This document shows, one piece after another, positions 7,900 to 15,874 of a DNA stretch of 34,672 nt. Origin of the DNA: a virus; the IMG/VR virus record IMGVR_UViG_3300011115_000875, positions 1-34,672 of that record; one strand, given 5' to 3'. Every line of letters starts with the position of its first letter. Position 1 is the stretch's first letter. Below the pieces are notes generated by a model. That model did no database searches, had not been told where the DNA came from, and saw only the letters and a program-made list of their open reading frames with translations. The position numbers and the translations under genes are program-made.

Positions 7900-9225
7900 A
7901 TGGCATTCGAAGAAATCAAAGCAAAGCTGGGTCTAGATGTTACCGACTTTGAGCGTGGCGTATCTAAAGCTCAAGGAGCACTTGGTAATGTTGTTGGTCA
8001 AGCCACAAAGAAATTTACAGACTTTAAACAAATCGGGCAAACTCTTGCAACTGCCGTTGGTTTTAATCTTCAAAGCATTTCTGAAGGTTTAGCGCGTATG
8101 ATTGTTGGGTTTAGTAAACAACAAGAGACGGCATTATTGCGGCTTGTTGATGTTTCAAAAACAGCAGCAGATGAAATGGGAAAAATTGCTGCAAAAAAAC
8201 AAGGTCTTGATGACCCCAAAAAACGTATTCAATTGCTTGATCGTGAACTAGAATCTGTTTCACAACAGGCAAAAGGCAGAACAAAATTAACACTTTCAGA
8301 AAAACTTAGTATTATAAATCAAGATGGTTATATTGCAGGAATAACCAAAATAATTGCCGAAGAAGAAAACTTAGCAAAAAGTCAGCAAGATGCTCAAATT
8401 AGAATTGGGCAAATTTCGCGTGAAAGGTTTTCCGCTCAGATGGAAATTGATGATGAAGCTGCAAAAAAATCAAAGGATAATATAAAAGAAGTTTCTGCGC
8501 TAAATACAGAAACAGCAAAAATAGAAGAAGAGTCGCGTCAAAAAACTTTAACGCTAGATCAAAAAATTGCAGAAGCTCGCGCTAAAGTTGAAAAACCGAT
8601 TTCGGTGGCAACCAGCAATGTAGAGGAAACAGCAAAAAAGCAGGCACAGGAAAAATTAGAAAGAGCTAAGGCAAAAACAGATCTTGCTAATTTGCTTTCA
8701 GAAAAAAAGAAGCAACAGGAAGAATTAAACAAAACCGCACAAGATGCAGCCGACAAAGAAAAATCAAAAACCGCAGAGTTAGAAAAGCAGACAGGCGAAC
8801 TAAGGAAGCAAATTAAGGTTAAGCAGGATGACATCAACAATTCACGCCGTCAGGCCGAGCTTCCCACGATGGCCGACGTTATCAGCGGAAGGCGAAACAT
8901 TGGAGGCTTTGGAAAAAGCACTGCAAGCAAACTTGAGAAAGCTCGCGCCAAGGAGCTTCAATTATCCGATGCCGAACAGCGCGCGCGTGAGGCTTATGCC
9001 GGCGCAACGACTGGTGGAGCGAAAGATGCTGCATTGGCTCAGGGTCGCGGCATTCGCGCACGGCTCGACCAGACTCGCGGCCAGATCGGATCAATGGAAA
9101 AGCTCCTCGGTTCGCGCGTATCAGATGCTAATCCTTATGCTGCGATGGAAAAGGAATTGGCTTCAGTCAAAGATGAGCTTATCACCCTCAACACAAAAAC
9201 CTTGGCCTCTACTTCCGCAAAATGA
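7900..9225 (+). CDS. Tape measure protein, short
   Basis: A 441-residue, strongly helical protein in tape measure position. The beginning (FEEIKAKLGLDVTDFERGVSKAQGAL) is the common start of phage tape measure proteins, followed by a hydrophobic stretch (ATAVGFNLQSISEGLARMIVGF, about 50-71) and then a long lysine/glutamate coiled coil to the end. At about 0.15 nm per residue it implies a tail of roughly 65 nm. Nucleotides 8100-8830 are markedly A-rich compared with the rest of the genome. The start overlaps the upstream stop region as TAAAATG. A separate lysozyme or peptidase domain is not seen. Confidence 0.75.
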   Translation: MAFEEIKAKLGLDVTDFERGVSKAQGALGNVVGQATKKFTDFKQIGQTLATAVGFNLQSISEGLARMIVGFSKQQETALLRLVDVSKTAADEMGKIAAKKQGLDDPKKRIQLLDRELESVSQQAKGRTKLTLSEKLSIINQDGYIAGITKIIAEEENLAKSQQDAQIRIGQISRERFSAQMEIDDEAAKKSKDNIKEVSALNTETAKIEEESRQKTLTLDQKIAEARAKVEKPISVATSNVEETAKKQAQEKLERAKAKTDLANLLSEKKKQQEELNKTAQDAADKEKSKTAELEKQTGELRKQIKVKQDDINNSRRQAELPTMADVISGRRNIGGFGKSTASKLEKARAKELQLSDAEQRAREAYAGATTGGAKDAALAQGRGIRARLDQTRGQIGSMEKLLGSRVSDANPYAAMEKELASVKDELITLNTKTLASTSAK

Positions 9226-9866
9226 GCGTTTCATATTTTAAGACATCCGCGCAGGCGTCATTCACTGCATCTGCCGTTACCGTTGGCCCAATTGAATGGG
9301 AGGCTCCGTTTGATGGATCGACTGAAAAAGTATTGTTCCGCCAGAAATACCAACAGGACATTGATTCATGGTCAGCGATCAGCATCAGCTCGGCTTACGC
9401 CGGAACATCATTGACCAATTTTGTGTTGGTAAGGGAGTCTGATTTTCAGGCCATCGGAGGAGGACAGCACCAGTGGAACCGTTACTATGCGATCACGCCT
9501 TCGCAGCGCATAGAATACACCTCCTACGCTGGCCAATTCCCTGGCTATGAGTTTATTCGTGATCCGCTCAATGCAACCACTCCGGCCAGACTTACATCTG
9601 ATTATTTTCTGATTAACAGTTCAACCGACATTCCGGTTTTATATGGGCCATCCGTTGTTGTTTATCCAACCGGAGAAACCGCACCGTTGCTTTCTGGTGT
9701 TTACCTCACGCCCACCACCACGCTTTCAATCAACGCTTACATTGCATTGGTATCGGCTGATGCTGTAAGCTATGGCCAATTCTCAATCACTGCGGAAGCG
9801 CAAAGCCTAAGCCGTTGGCAGGGTAATTTCTACGAGCGTAAAACGATGCACACCAAAGCAAGATGA
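9222..9866 (+). CDS. Minor tail protein, unknown
   Basis: A 214-residue beta-rich protein, unrecognised. It starts inside the stop codon of the tape measure gene (AAAATGA) and ends with the same overlap to the next gene, so it belongs to the tail operon. Aromatic and polar residues dominate (WNRYYAITPSQRIEYTSYAG near 85-104), typical of distal tail or receptor-contact proteins. No Cys, signal peptide or membrane segment stands out. The place behind the tape measure gene suggests a distal tail role. Confidence 0.55.
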   Translation: MSVSYFKTSAQASFTASAVTVGPIEWEAPFDGSTEKVLFRQKYQQDIDSWSAISISSAYAGTSLTNFVLVRESDFQAIGGGQHQWNRYYAITPSQRIEYTSYAGQFPGYEFIRDPLNATTPARLTSDYFLINSSTDIPVLYGPSVVVYPTGETAPLLSGVYLTPTTTLSINAYIALVSADAVSYGQFSITAEAQSLSRWQGNFYERKTMHTKAR

Positions 9867-10465
9867 ACGAGTCTGCAAAACCTCCGAGTTCATTGGTGGC
9901 GAAACTTTCATCGGTTCCGCAGGCGTTTGTTTTTATCGCCAAAAAGATCAACGAAATCATTGATCGAAATCAGCCTTTAAAAGCAGGCACCGGAATCACC
10001 ATAACAGAGTCTGAAACCAGCAGGCTGATTTCTTTGGATAGCAGTATTTATGGTGAAGTCAGCGGAGGCATAAACGGAAACCGTGGAAGGCTTAGTCGAC
10101 CACCTTGGTTTTTGACTGGACAGATTGAGGCAGGCCCGACTGCAAAAATATATATTCAGCCTGGCATGGTGAATAGTTTTGTTCCGACTATTGGTGGAAC
10201 ATCAATGGCGGCTTATCCGCGCCCGAGCATCACCGTGACTGGTGCGACGGGTATCATTGAATTAAAGGCAACCGTAGATTCCGCCGGCACGATCACGGCT
10301 TTGATTGCTCAGAATGTCACGACGGCTTCGACGGACACATCGACCAATAAATACAAGACGCTTGGAACGTGGATGGCTGCAAGTGGTGCGTTCACTTCTG
10401 TCACTTCAATTCTGAACACGAACCAAACATTTCGAGTCTGCAACGGAACCGCTGAGTGGTATTGA
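9863..10465 (+). CDS. Minor tail protein, unknown
   Basis: A 200-residue protein, unrecognised, translationally coupled to the previous gene (ATGA overlap). The first about 35 residues are helical (SLVAKLSSVPQAFVFIAKKINEII), then glycine- and threonine-rich strands follow (AGTGITITESETSRLISLD), a pattern of virion proteins with an N-terminal anchoring helix and a beta domain. The next gene starts after one base. Probably a tail tip or fibre component; no motif gives more. Confidence 0.5.
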   Translation: MNESAKPPSSLVAKLSSVPQAFVFIAKKINEIIDRNQPLKAGTGITITESETSRLISLDSSIYGEVSGGINGNRGRLSRPPWFLTGQIEAGPTAKIYIQPGMVNSFVPTIGGTSMAAYPRPSITVTGATGIIELKATVDSAGTITALIAQNVTTASTDTSTNKYKTLGTWMAASGAFTSVTSILNTNQTFRVCNGTAEWY

Positions 10466-10466
10466 T

Positions 10467-11912
10467 ATGGCTATTCCTTCCGATACCTGCGCGCTTTGCT
10501 GCGAGTGTCCGACTGCGACGGTCGAGTGGGATTCGCGGAGTGCTAGTCGAACACAATACGGATACGAAGATGGTGCAGATTTCTATACGACCAAAGTATT
10601 AAACGAAACGTATTCTGGTTCGACTTCATCATCATCTGGCACGGCAACCAATGGATGTCCTGGCGCATTAAATGCCAGTTCCGCAGCCGACACAGGACTT
10701 GTAACGAATAACTGCACGCTTTCAATGAGCGGAGAAACGTGCGCTGGCTGGACTGGAACTGTTACCGAAACGCTTTTCTCTGGTTCTTATGGTGGCGATT
10801 GCGGCCCGACTGATTGCGGATTTGCGCTGCAAGTTGATACGGTCAATACCTATACTTGGACAACACCAGGAGCATCTGGAACGGTGCGCTCGGTTCAAGA
10901 TACAGATTGGAAACCATGCACAGGTTTTCCAGACACACATACCGATACAACAACCGCAACTGGTCCTTATACTGCTTTTGTCGCAGCAACAGGGTCGCCA
11001 ACATCAACTACAACCTATGATGGATTTATCACGTTTCCAGACCTTTATGCTTTAGCATATGCCGACCTTCCAGCCTATGACTCAAGCTGGACAGACACGG
11101 CAGGCAGCTATCGGAATCAAGAAAGCATATCTTCGACGCGCACAATTTCAATTCGTGAAAGTCGCTATCGCTTACGCTTCAAGATTCCGACTGTAGGAAC
11201 TGCACTTAATTTCCGCGCAACTTGGATGGAAAGATTTATTGGAGAAGCTGGCACATCCATTTCATCAGTCGAAGTGCTTTCTAGTGGAGTTTATCGCCCA
11301 ACTGTCACGCTTTCCGCACCTCCTTCTGGCGGAACACAAGCCTATGCGGTCGCCGTTATGTCCTCGACCGGCACAGTTGCCAGTATTTCAATTCTCAACA
11401 TCGGCAGTGGATACACTTCCGCGCCGACCGTTACCGTTCAAACTGCATCTGGTGGTGGCACGACATCGACTGGCTGGACGGCAACGCTTACGGCTGGATC
11501 AGTCACAGCAATCGCAGGCGGAACCGCTGGCGATTATCGACCCACGCTCGCTTTCTCTGGCGGTGGCGGCTCAAGCGCAACCGCAACCTGCACCGTAAAC
11601 GCTCAAGGTGGAATTGACGTTGTGACCATGACGGCATCTGGCACGGCTTACACTAGCGAGCCGACTTTGACGATCACGCCAAAAGTCTCCGGTTCAACTG
11701 CTGCGGATCTCCTCATTCATCTTGGAACCGAGACAAGCAAATGCACGGTATGGGACGGCACAACACCAGGCGGATACGATCCAGCGACTTCCTCGACTTG
11801 GCCAATCCTTCCATCGGCTGCACCAAACTATTACTCGCTCGCAGTTCCTGCAACAGACGGAACAACGCTTGTCGCTAACGTGCGCACTTTCTGCGATGGC
11901 TCAACTTGCTAA
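10467..11912 (+). CDS. Tail protein with repeated beta motifs
   Basis: A 481-residue Ser/Thr/Gly-rich virion protein. The N-terminus has a cysteine cluster (CALCCECP, residues 8-15) and more Cys pairs follow (GDCGPTDCGF). The C-terminal third, about 265-420, holds four related units, each ending in a Y-x-x-x-PT-(V/L) pattern (GVYRPTVTL, SGYTSAPTVTV, GDYRPTLAF, TAYTSEPTLTI) followed by a glycine-rich turn. Such units are common in tail fibres and adhesins. It may bind the host surface. The downstream Cys-rich gene overlaps its end by 17 bases, so the two Cys-rich proteins may work together. Confidence 0.6.
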   Translation: MAIPSDTCALCCECPTATVEWDSRSASRTQYGYEDGADFYTTKVLNETYSGSTSSSSGTATNGCPGALNASSAADTGLVTNNCTLSMSGETCAGWTGTVTETLFSGSYGGDCGPTDCGFALQVDTVNTYTWTTPGASGTVRSVQDTDWKPCTGFPDTHTDTTTATGPYTAFVAATGSPTSTTTYDGFITFPDLYALAYADLPAYDSSWTDTAGSYRNQESISSTRTISIRESRYRLRFKIPTVGTALNFRATWMERFIGEAGTSISSVEVLSSGVYRPTVTLSAPPSGGTQAYAVAVMSSTGTVASISILNIGSGYTSAPTVTVQTASGGGTTSTGWTATLTAGSVTAIAGGTAGDYRPTLAFSGGGGSSATATCTVNAQGGIDVVTMTASGTAYTSEPTLTITPKVSGSTAADLLIHLGTETSKCTVWDGTTPGGYDPATSSTWPILPSAAPNYYSLAVPATDGTTLVANVRTFCDGSTC

Positions 11913-12222
11913 AATCCCACTTGGTGTTGTTCAAGTCAGAGATGACATTTGCAAGGATTGCCCGACGCCTTGCACGCCTCGGCCAGATTCATCGTCGCCA
12001 TGTTCCCATTGCGACATTAACCGCTGGGGAACCTATGGTCAATGCACGCCAGAAGCCACTAAAACTGCACCTATGCGCGGACTCGGTGACTTAATCGCCA
12101 AGATTGCAGAGCCTATCGCCAACGTGATCGGAATCAACAAGGCAACGTGTGGGTGCCAGAAGCGTCAAGACTGGCTGAATCAGGCTGTTCCATTTGCACA
12201 GTCTCAGGATTCCGCGCGATAA
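11896..12222 (+). CDS. Small cysteine-rich protein, unknown
   Basis: A 108-residue protein with ten or so cysteines, including DDICKDCPTPC near 17-27, CSHC near 37-40 and CGCQKRQDW near 86-94. The arrangement would suit one or two metal sites or disulfides. The ATG at 11896 is chosen because upstream in-frame codons lie deep inside the previous gene and the protein sense starts there (MAQLAKIPLGV). Its 3' end overlaps the end of the opposite-strand glycosyltransferase gene by 89 bases. Probably part of the tail tip together with the Cys-rich N-terminus of the preceding protein. Confidence 0.55.
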   Translation: MAQLAKIPLGVVQVRDDICKDCPTPCTPRPDSSSPCSHCDINRWGTYGQCTPEATKTAPMRGLGDLIAKIAEPIANVIGINKATCGCQKRQDWLNQAVPFAQSQDSAR

Positions 12223-13861
12223 ACAAAGCACGTCCGCGCTCATAGCGTTCTGGTGCATTGGTCGCTTGGTAGGTGGCATCCAGTTCGCCCTTGCCGAAGA
12301 ATGGATGAGCATGATCAAAAACCAGATCCTCCCGGCGATCAATGACGACGCCATCCGCCCACGCTCGATGCGAAAATTCGTTGTCGGAAAACACCGATTC
12401 GTAACCCTCAAAGAACAAATCTCCCTGCGCTTCCAGACGCTCGCGGTTGAGGATTGCCATGCAAAGGAGCGAGTCCTTGCGGTTGCCATCTGACACGGCC
12501 AGCACAGCACCAGCCAGAATGTCTTCGAAAGCGTTTGAGATCGTTGCATCCCAGTCTTGAGGCGGACTAAAATCATCCGAAAGCTGGATTAGGATTTCGC
12601 CGCGAGCCATCCGCGCTGCAGCATTCCAAGCGCGAACGCATGAACCAGGCTCAACAACAACGTGCCGAAACTGCTTGGCTAGCTCACGGCTTGCTTTGTC
12701 GTCCGAGTCCACGGCCATGATATATTCAATATCGTCTGGCTCCGATGCTAAGGCCATCCACTTCTCGCGGCACTCCCAAGCTTTCTGCGGCCGATTTCTA
12801 GTGGCATGAAGCAATGTGATTTTGGGCGAGTAGTTTTCAGTTTTAGCAGGCAATCCATTGAGCCGTTCACACCGCTCCAACAAATCACGGCCATGCCACC
12901 GATACCATTTTGCCTCAAACGTCCACGGCCGGCGCTCATCTGGTGGAACCGGAATAGCAACCATCCGCCGCGCCAGCTCTAAGGCACGCACCGGCTCGCC
13001 ACCCTCAAGCGCAGCCAGCACAGCGCCGGCCAGAGGCTCACGTAATTGAGGCATCTCGACCACTCCACGGCCGAACCACTCAAGCGCCTCCTTTGGCGTC
13101 TTGGCCAACCGCCCGAGATTCATGATAATCTCAAAGCGGAATGTCTCGTGGAGGTTAGGGAAACCCAACGCCAGCAGGCCAAACTCCCGCGCTTTTTCTT
13201 CTGAGCGCGCGTAGAAATGTTCCTGGTGCACGTAGAAAAGCTGCGAGCCAGCTTCGCGTAGGGCATTTGAAAGGATGCGAAGGTTGCGGTCGTGGCTGCG
13301 TGGTTTGGCTGCAACTGGCGAATGCACCCAGACCGGAGCATCCACCGACAGCCGCTTGTCTCCATCGCGCAGAATTAGGTTTTCATGCACGGCAAACTGC
13401 CACCGCCGGCCAGCTTCAAACAGGCTGCGACGAATGCACCGCTCGCGCCACGGTGCTTTGTTGGTGCCGGGCACGTCGTAAGTGAACAGCAGCAGGTCGG
13501 CTTTAGTATCGGCACAAGCTTGAATAATGCCCGCTGGATCTCCGCGCAGCGTGTCATCGGCATCGGCCCAGAAGATCCAGTCGCCGGTTGCCAACTCAAA
13601 AGCCTGATTACGTGCGGCCGCGAAGTTATCGACATGCCGCCAATCCTTGGCCGAATCGCCGTTTCGGTAGATGCCAAACTGGATCTCGACGCCCAGCTCC
13701 TCGGCAATCTTATGGGCGAGATCGACTGTCTCATCTGGCTCCTGGGCACCTATGGCTTGGACAATACAGAGTTCATGGAACGAGCCAGCAAACGAGCGCA
13801 GGCAATGCTCTATGTGAGCCGCCTCATTTCCAACTATCATGGCGAGGGAGATTTTGGGCAT
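12134..13861 (-). CDS. Two-domain GT2 glycosyltransferase
   Basis: A 575-residue cytoplasmic enzyme that probably transfers sugars from nucleotide donors. The N-terminal GT-A domain has the opening strand ISLAMIVGNEAAHIEHCL and the metal-binding DADD at 100-103. Residues about 190-340 are helical and repeat-like (TPR type). A second GT-A-like domain starts near 346 (PKITLLHATRNRPQ) with DSDD at 385-388 and SDDF at 428-431. It runs against the tail operon and lies between the tail-tip genes and the displaced gpW/portal pair, overlapping the 11896 gene at its 3' end. This looks like an inserted extra gene. The substrate is unknown: capsid, tail or host glycan. Confidence 0.88.
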   Translation of the reverse strand: MPKISLAMIVGNEAAHIEHCLRSFAGSFHELCIVQAIGAQEPDETVDLAHKIAEELGVEIQFGIYRNGDSAKDWRHVDNFAAARNQAFELATGDWIFWADADDTLRGDPAGIIQACADTKADLLLFTYDVPGTNKAPWRERCIRRSLFEAGRRWQFAVHENLILRDGDKRLSVDAPVWVHSPVAAKPRSHDRNLRILSNALREAGSQLFYVHQEHFYARSEEKAREFGLLALGFPNLHETFRFEIIMNLGRLAKTPKEALEWFGRGVVEMPQLREPLAGAVLAALEGGEPVRALELARRMVAIPVPPDERRPWTFEAKWYRWHGRDLLERCERLNGLPAKTENYSPKITLLHATRNRPQKAWECREKWMALASEPDDIEYIMAVDSDDKASRELAKQFRHVVVEPGSCVRAWNAAARMARGEILIQLSDDFSPPQDWDATISNAFEDILAGAVLAVSDGNRKDSLLCMAILNRERLEAQGDLFFEGYESVFSDNEFSHRAWADGVVIDRREDLVFDHAHPFFGKGELDATYQATNAPERYERGRALFIARNPETVQMEQPDSASLDASGTHTLPC

Positions 13862-13901
13862 TCTTGAAGGCTTCCGTAAAGTTTACGAATCCGCCCATTT
13901 T

Positions 13902-14150
13902 ATGGCGCTCGCTAACCCTTTCATCGGCCTAGACTCGGCCACGCTTACTACTTTGAAGACGCAGGCCGTGGCCGCGCTCTCGGCTATTCTCACCAATCAA
14001 AGCTACTCGCTCAACGGTCGCAGCGTTACCCGAGCCAACTTAAACGAGGTTAAAGATATGGTCGGCCAGCTTCAGTCTGCTTTGGACATCTCCAACGGCA
14101 ACACCGCAGAAGTCACGTTCGTGCAATTTAACAGCTCCAACACTTGGTAA
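13902..14150 (+). CDS. gpW-like head-tail joining protein
   Basis: An 82-residue protein ending two bases before the portal gene. The pattern of an N-terminal helix (LTTLKTQAVAALSAILTN), a beta hairpin (SYSLNGRSVTRAN) and a second helix (LNEVKDMVGQLQSAL) matches the gpW fold (68 residues in lambda), where W directly precedes portal gene B. ATG 13902 is preferred over an upstream ATG at 13839 because the extra residues lie opposite the start of the glycosyltransferase and do not belong to the fold. gpW plugs the portal after packaging. Confidence 0.7.
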   Translation: MALANPFIGLDSATLTTLKTQAVAALSAILTNQSYSLNGRSVTRANLNEVKDMVGQLQSALDISNGNTAEVTFVQFNSSNTW

Positions 14151-14152
14151 TC

Positions 14153-15874
14153 ATGGAACGTCCCGACATCGCCGGCCTAGTCAAAAATCAGAACGCTTTT
14201 GAGCGAGCCCTTGGCGCTATTGCTCCAAGCTGGGCGACGAATCGGCTGCGCTCCAAGATCGAGAAGCACCTTTTTGAGTATCAGGCCGCGCAGGCGAATC
14301 GTCTTTTCGCTCCAAAAACTTACGAGCTGCCAGCCGAAAGCTCCAAAACCAGCCGCGAGCGCAAGGTGATGATGTTTGAGGCCCGCGACCTCATCGCCAA
14401 TTTTTCAGCGCTTGCCGGCATCCCAGAAAAATTCGCGTTGAATTGCACACCGAATGAATGGAGTCCGGCAACTGGTGACCGTGAATACGACCGCACCATT
14501 GCTGAGTATTTCCATACGTGGTGCAAAAAGGCCGACGTAACAGGCCGGCACTCATTTCGTCAGCTTGTCGGCATGGCGCTGCAAATGCGGCCCGTCGATG
14601 GCGATTGCGGATTTGCTATTCGCAAGACCGCTGATGGTCTTCGGCTTCAACTCGTTCCCGCCGATCTAATTGGCAACCCGAACGAGATTTCGATGTTTGA
14701 GAAATACATCGACGGTATCGTCGTCGATGATTTTGGAAAGCCGGTTGCATTCCGAGTATTTCAACGCGACCGCAACGGCTCATATTCAAATCCAGAAGAC
14801 GTTCCCGCGCGCGCGTTCTGCCATTACTTCGACCCATTCCGTGCCGATCAATACCGTGGCGTGACCGAGTTCCATGCGGTTATAAACACCGCCAGGATGC
14901 TCAAGGGCATTCTTGATGCTGAGCAGGTTGGCGTGCGTTTTGCGTCCCAGCAGGCTGCGCTAGTGTTCAATGAGCGTGGTTCAGCCTCGCCTCGGCAGGC
15001 CTTCAGCGCTGCTCCTTCTCTTACTCTTGATAATGGTCAGCAGCGCAAGGATGAGATTTCCGAGATGGGCATGATCAAATATTTCAACACCGCTGACAAA
15101 GTGGAGGTGATGCCCTCGCGTCCGTCGTCCGCCTTCACCGGATTTGTCGAGCATTTAATGGACGAGATCGCTATGGGTCTCGGCATTCCCGCCGGCGTGC
15201 TATTTGGAACTCAAGGCTACAAAGGCCCGAACGTGCGCGCCGAGTTCGCCCAGGCTGATCGTGTCTGGGATCGTCATCGCGGTGTGCTTTCCGACAAGGT
15301 GCTCGACCCGATTAAGAACGACGTAATTTTGATTGGCATTGCTGAAGGAGAAATTCCGCCGCCTCCAGCCAAGGAAGGAGAGACCGCGGTGCAAGCATTG
15401 CGTCGTGCTTTGCGTGGCGAGTGGCGCTGGCCAGCACGGATGTCGATTGATGTAGGCCGTGAGTCCACCGCCAACCTCAACGAGAATCGCCAAGGCATCA
15501 AATCCGGCCAGCAGATCGCCGCTGAAAATGGCTATGACTACGAGGACACACTTGAGCAGCTCGCTATTGAGGCCGCAAAAGTCTCCGAGCTTGCCGCTCG
15601 CTACGGCGTGCCCGAGACCGCCATCCGCCTCACTACCTCTTCGCTTCCGTCCACGCCTTCCGCTGCGGCTGCGGCTGGATCTGAGGTTGGAGCTTCTGCC
15701 GCTGCGGCTTCGCTTCCGCCTCCTGAAACTACCGCTGCGGCCATGCAATCCATTGTTGATGGAGTTAAAGGACTTTCAAATAGTTTGGACACGGTGGAAA
15801 AGCTCGAAAACGAGATCCACGAAATCGGAGTTTTTAACGGTCTGCTCTCTGGTTTCAACGTATCCAAAAAATGA
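14153..15874 (+). CDS. Portal protein, lambda family
   Basis: Forms the dodecameric ring through which DNA is packaged, 573 residues (lambda gpB 533). Typical segments are the N-terminal YQAAQANRLF, the core NCTPNEWSPATGD, FAIRKTADGLRLQLVPADLIGNP and the hallmark GIPAGVLFGTQGYKGPNVRAEF. The C-terminal 90 residues are alanine- and serine-rich and then helical. ATG 14153 is chosen over an in-frame TTG at 14144. In lambda relatives the portal follows the terminase; here it lies about 11.9 kb downstream, after the tail genes, still paired with its gpW-like partner. It overlaps the next gene at AAAAAATGA. Confidence 0.93.
   Translation: MERPDIAGLVKNQNAFERALGAIAPSWATNRLRSKIEKHLFEYQAAQANRLFAPKTYELPAESSKTSRERKVMMFEARDLIANFSALAGIPEKFALNCTPNEWSPATGDREYDRTIAEYFHTWCKKADVTGRHSFRQLVGMALQMRPVDGDCGFAIRKTADGLRLQLVPADLIGNPNEISMFEKYIDGIVVDDFGKPVAFRVFQRDRNGSYSNPEDVPARAFCHYFDPFRADQYRGVTEFHAVINTARMLKGILDAEQVGVRFASQQAALVFNERGSASPRQAFSAAPSLTLDNGQQRKDEISEMGMIKYFNTADKVEVMPSRPSSAFTGFVEHLMDEIAMGLGIPAGVLFGTQGYKGPNVRAEFAQADRVWDRHRGVLSDKVLDPIKNDVILIGIAEGEIPPPPAKEGETAVQALRRALRGEWRWPARMSIDVGRESTANLNENRQGIKSGQQIAAENGYDYEDTLEQLAIEAAKVSELAARYGVPETAIRLTTSSLPSTPSAAAAAGSEVGASAAAASLPPPETTAAAMQSIVDGVKGLSNSLDTVEKLENEIHEIGVFNGLLSGFNVSKK

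Noticed and set aside
12194-12493. Plus-strand frames under the glycosyltransferase (also 12858-13049, 13267-13485, 13385-13867)
   Set aside because: They overlap a gene with clear GT-A motifs on the other strand and show low-complexity Arg/Pro/Ser translations.
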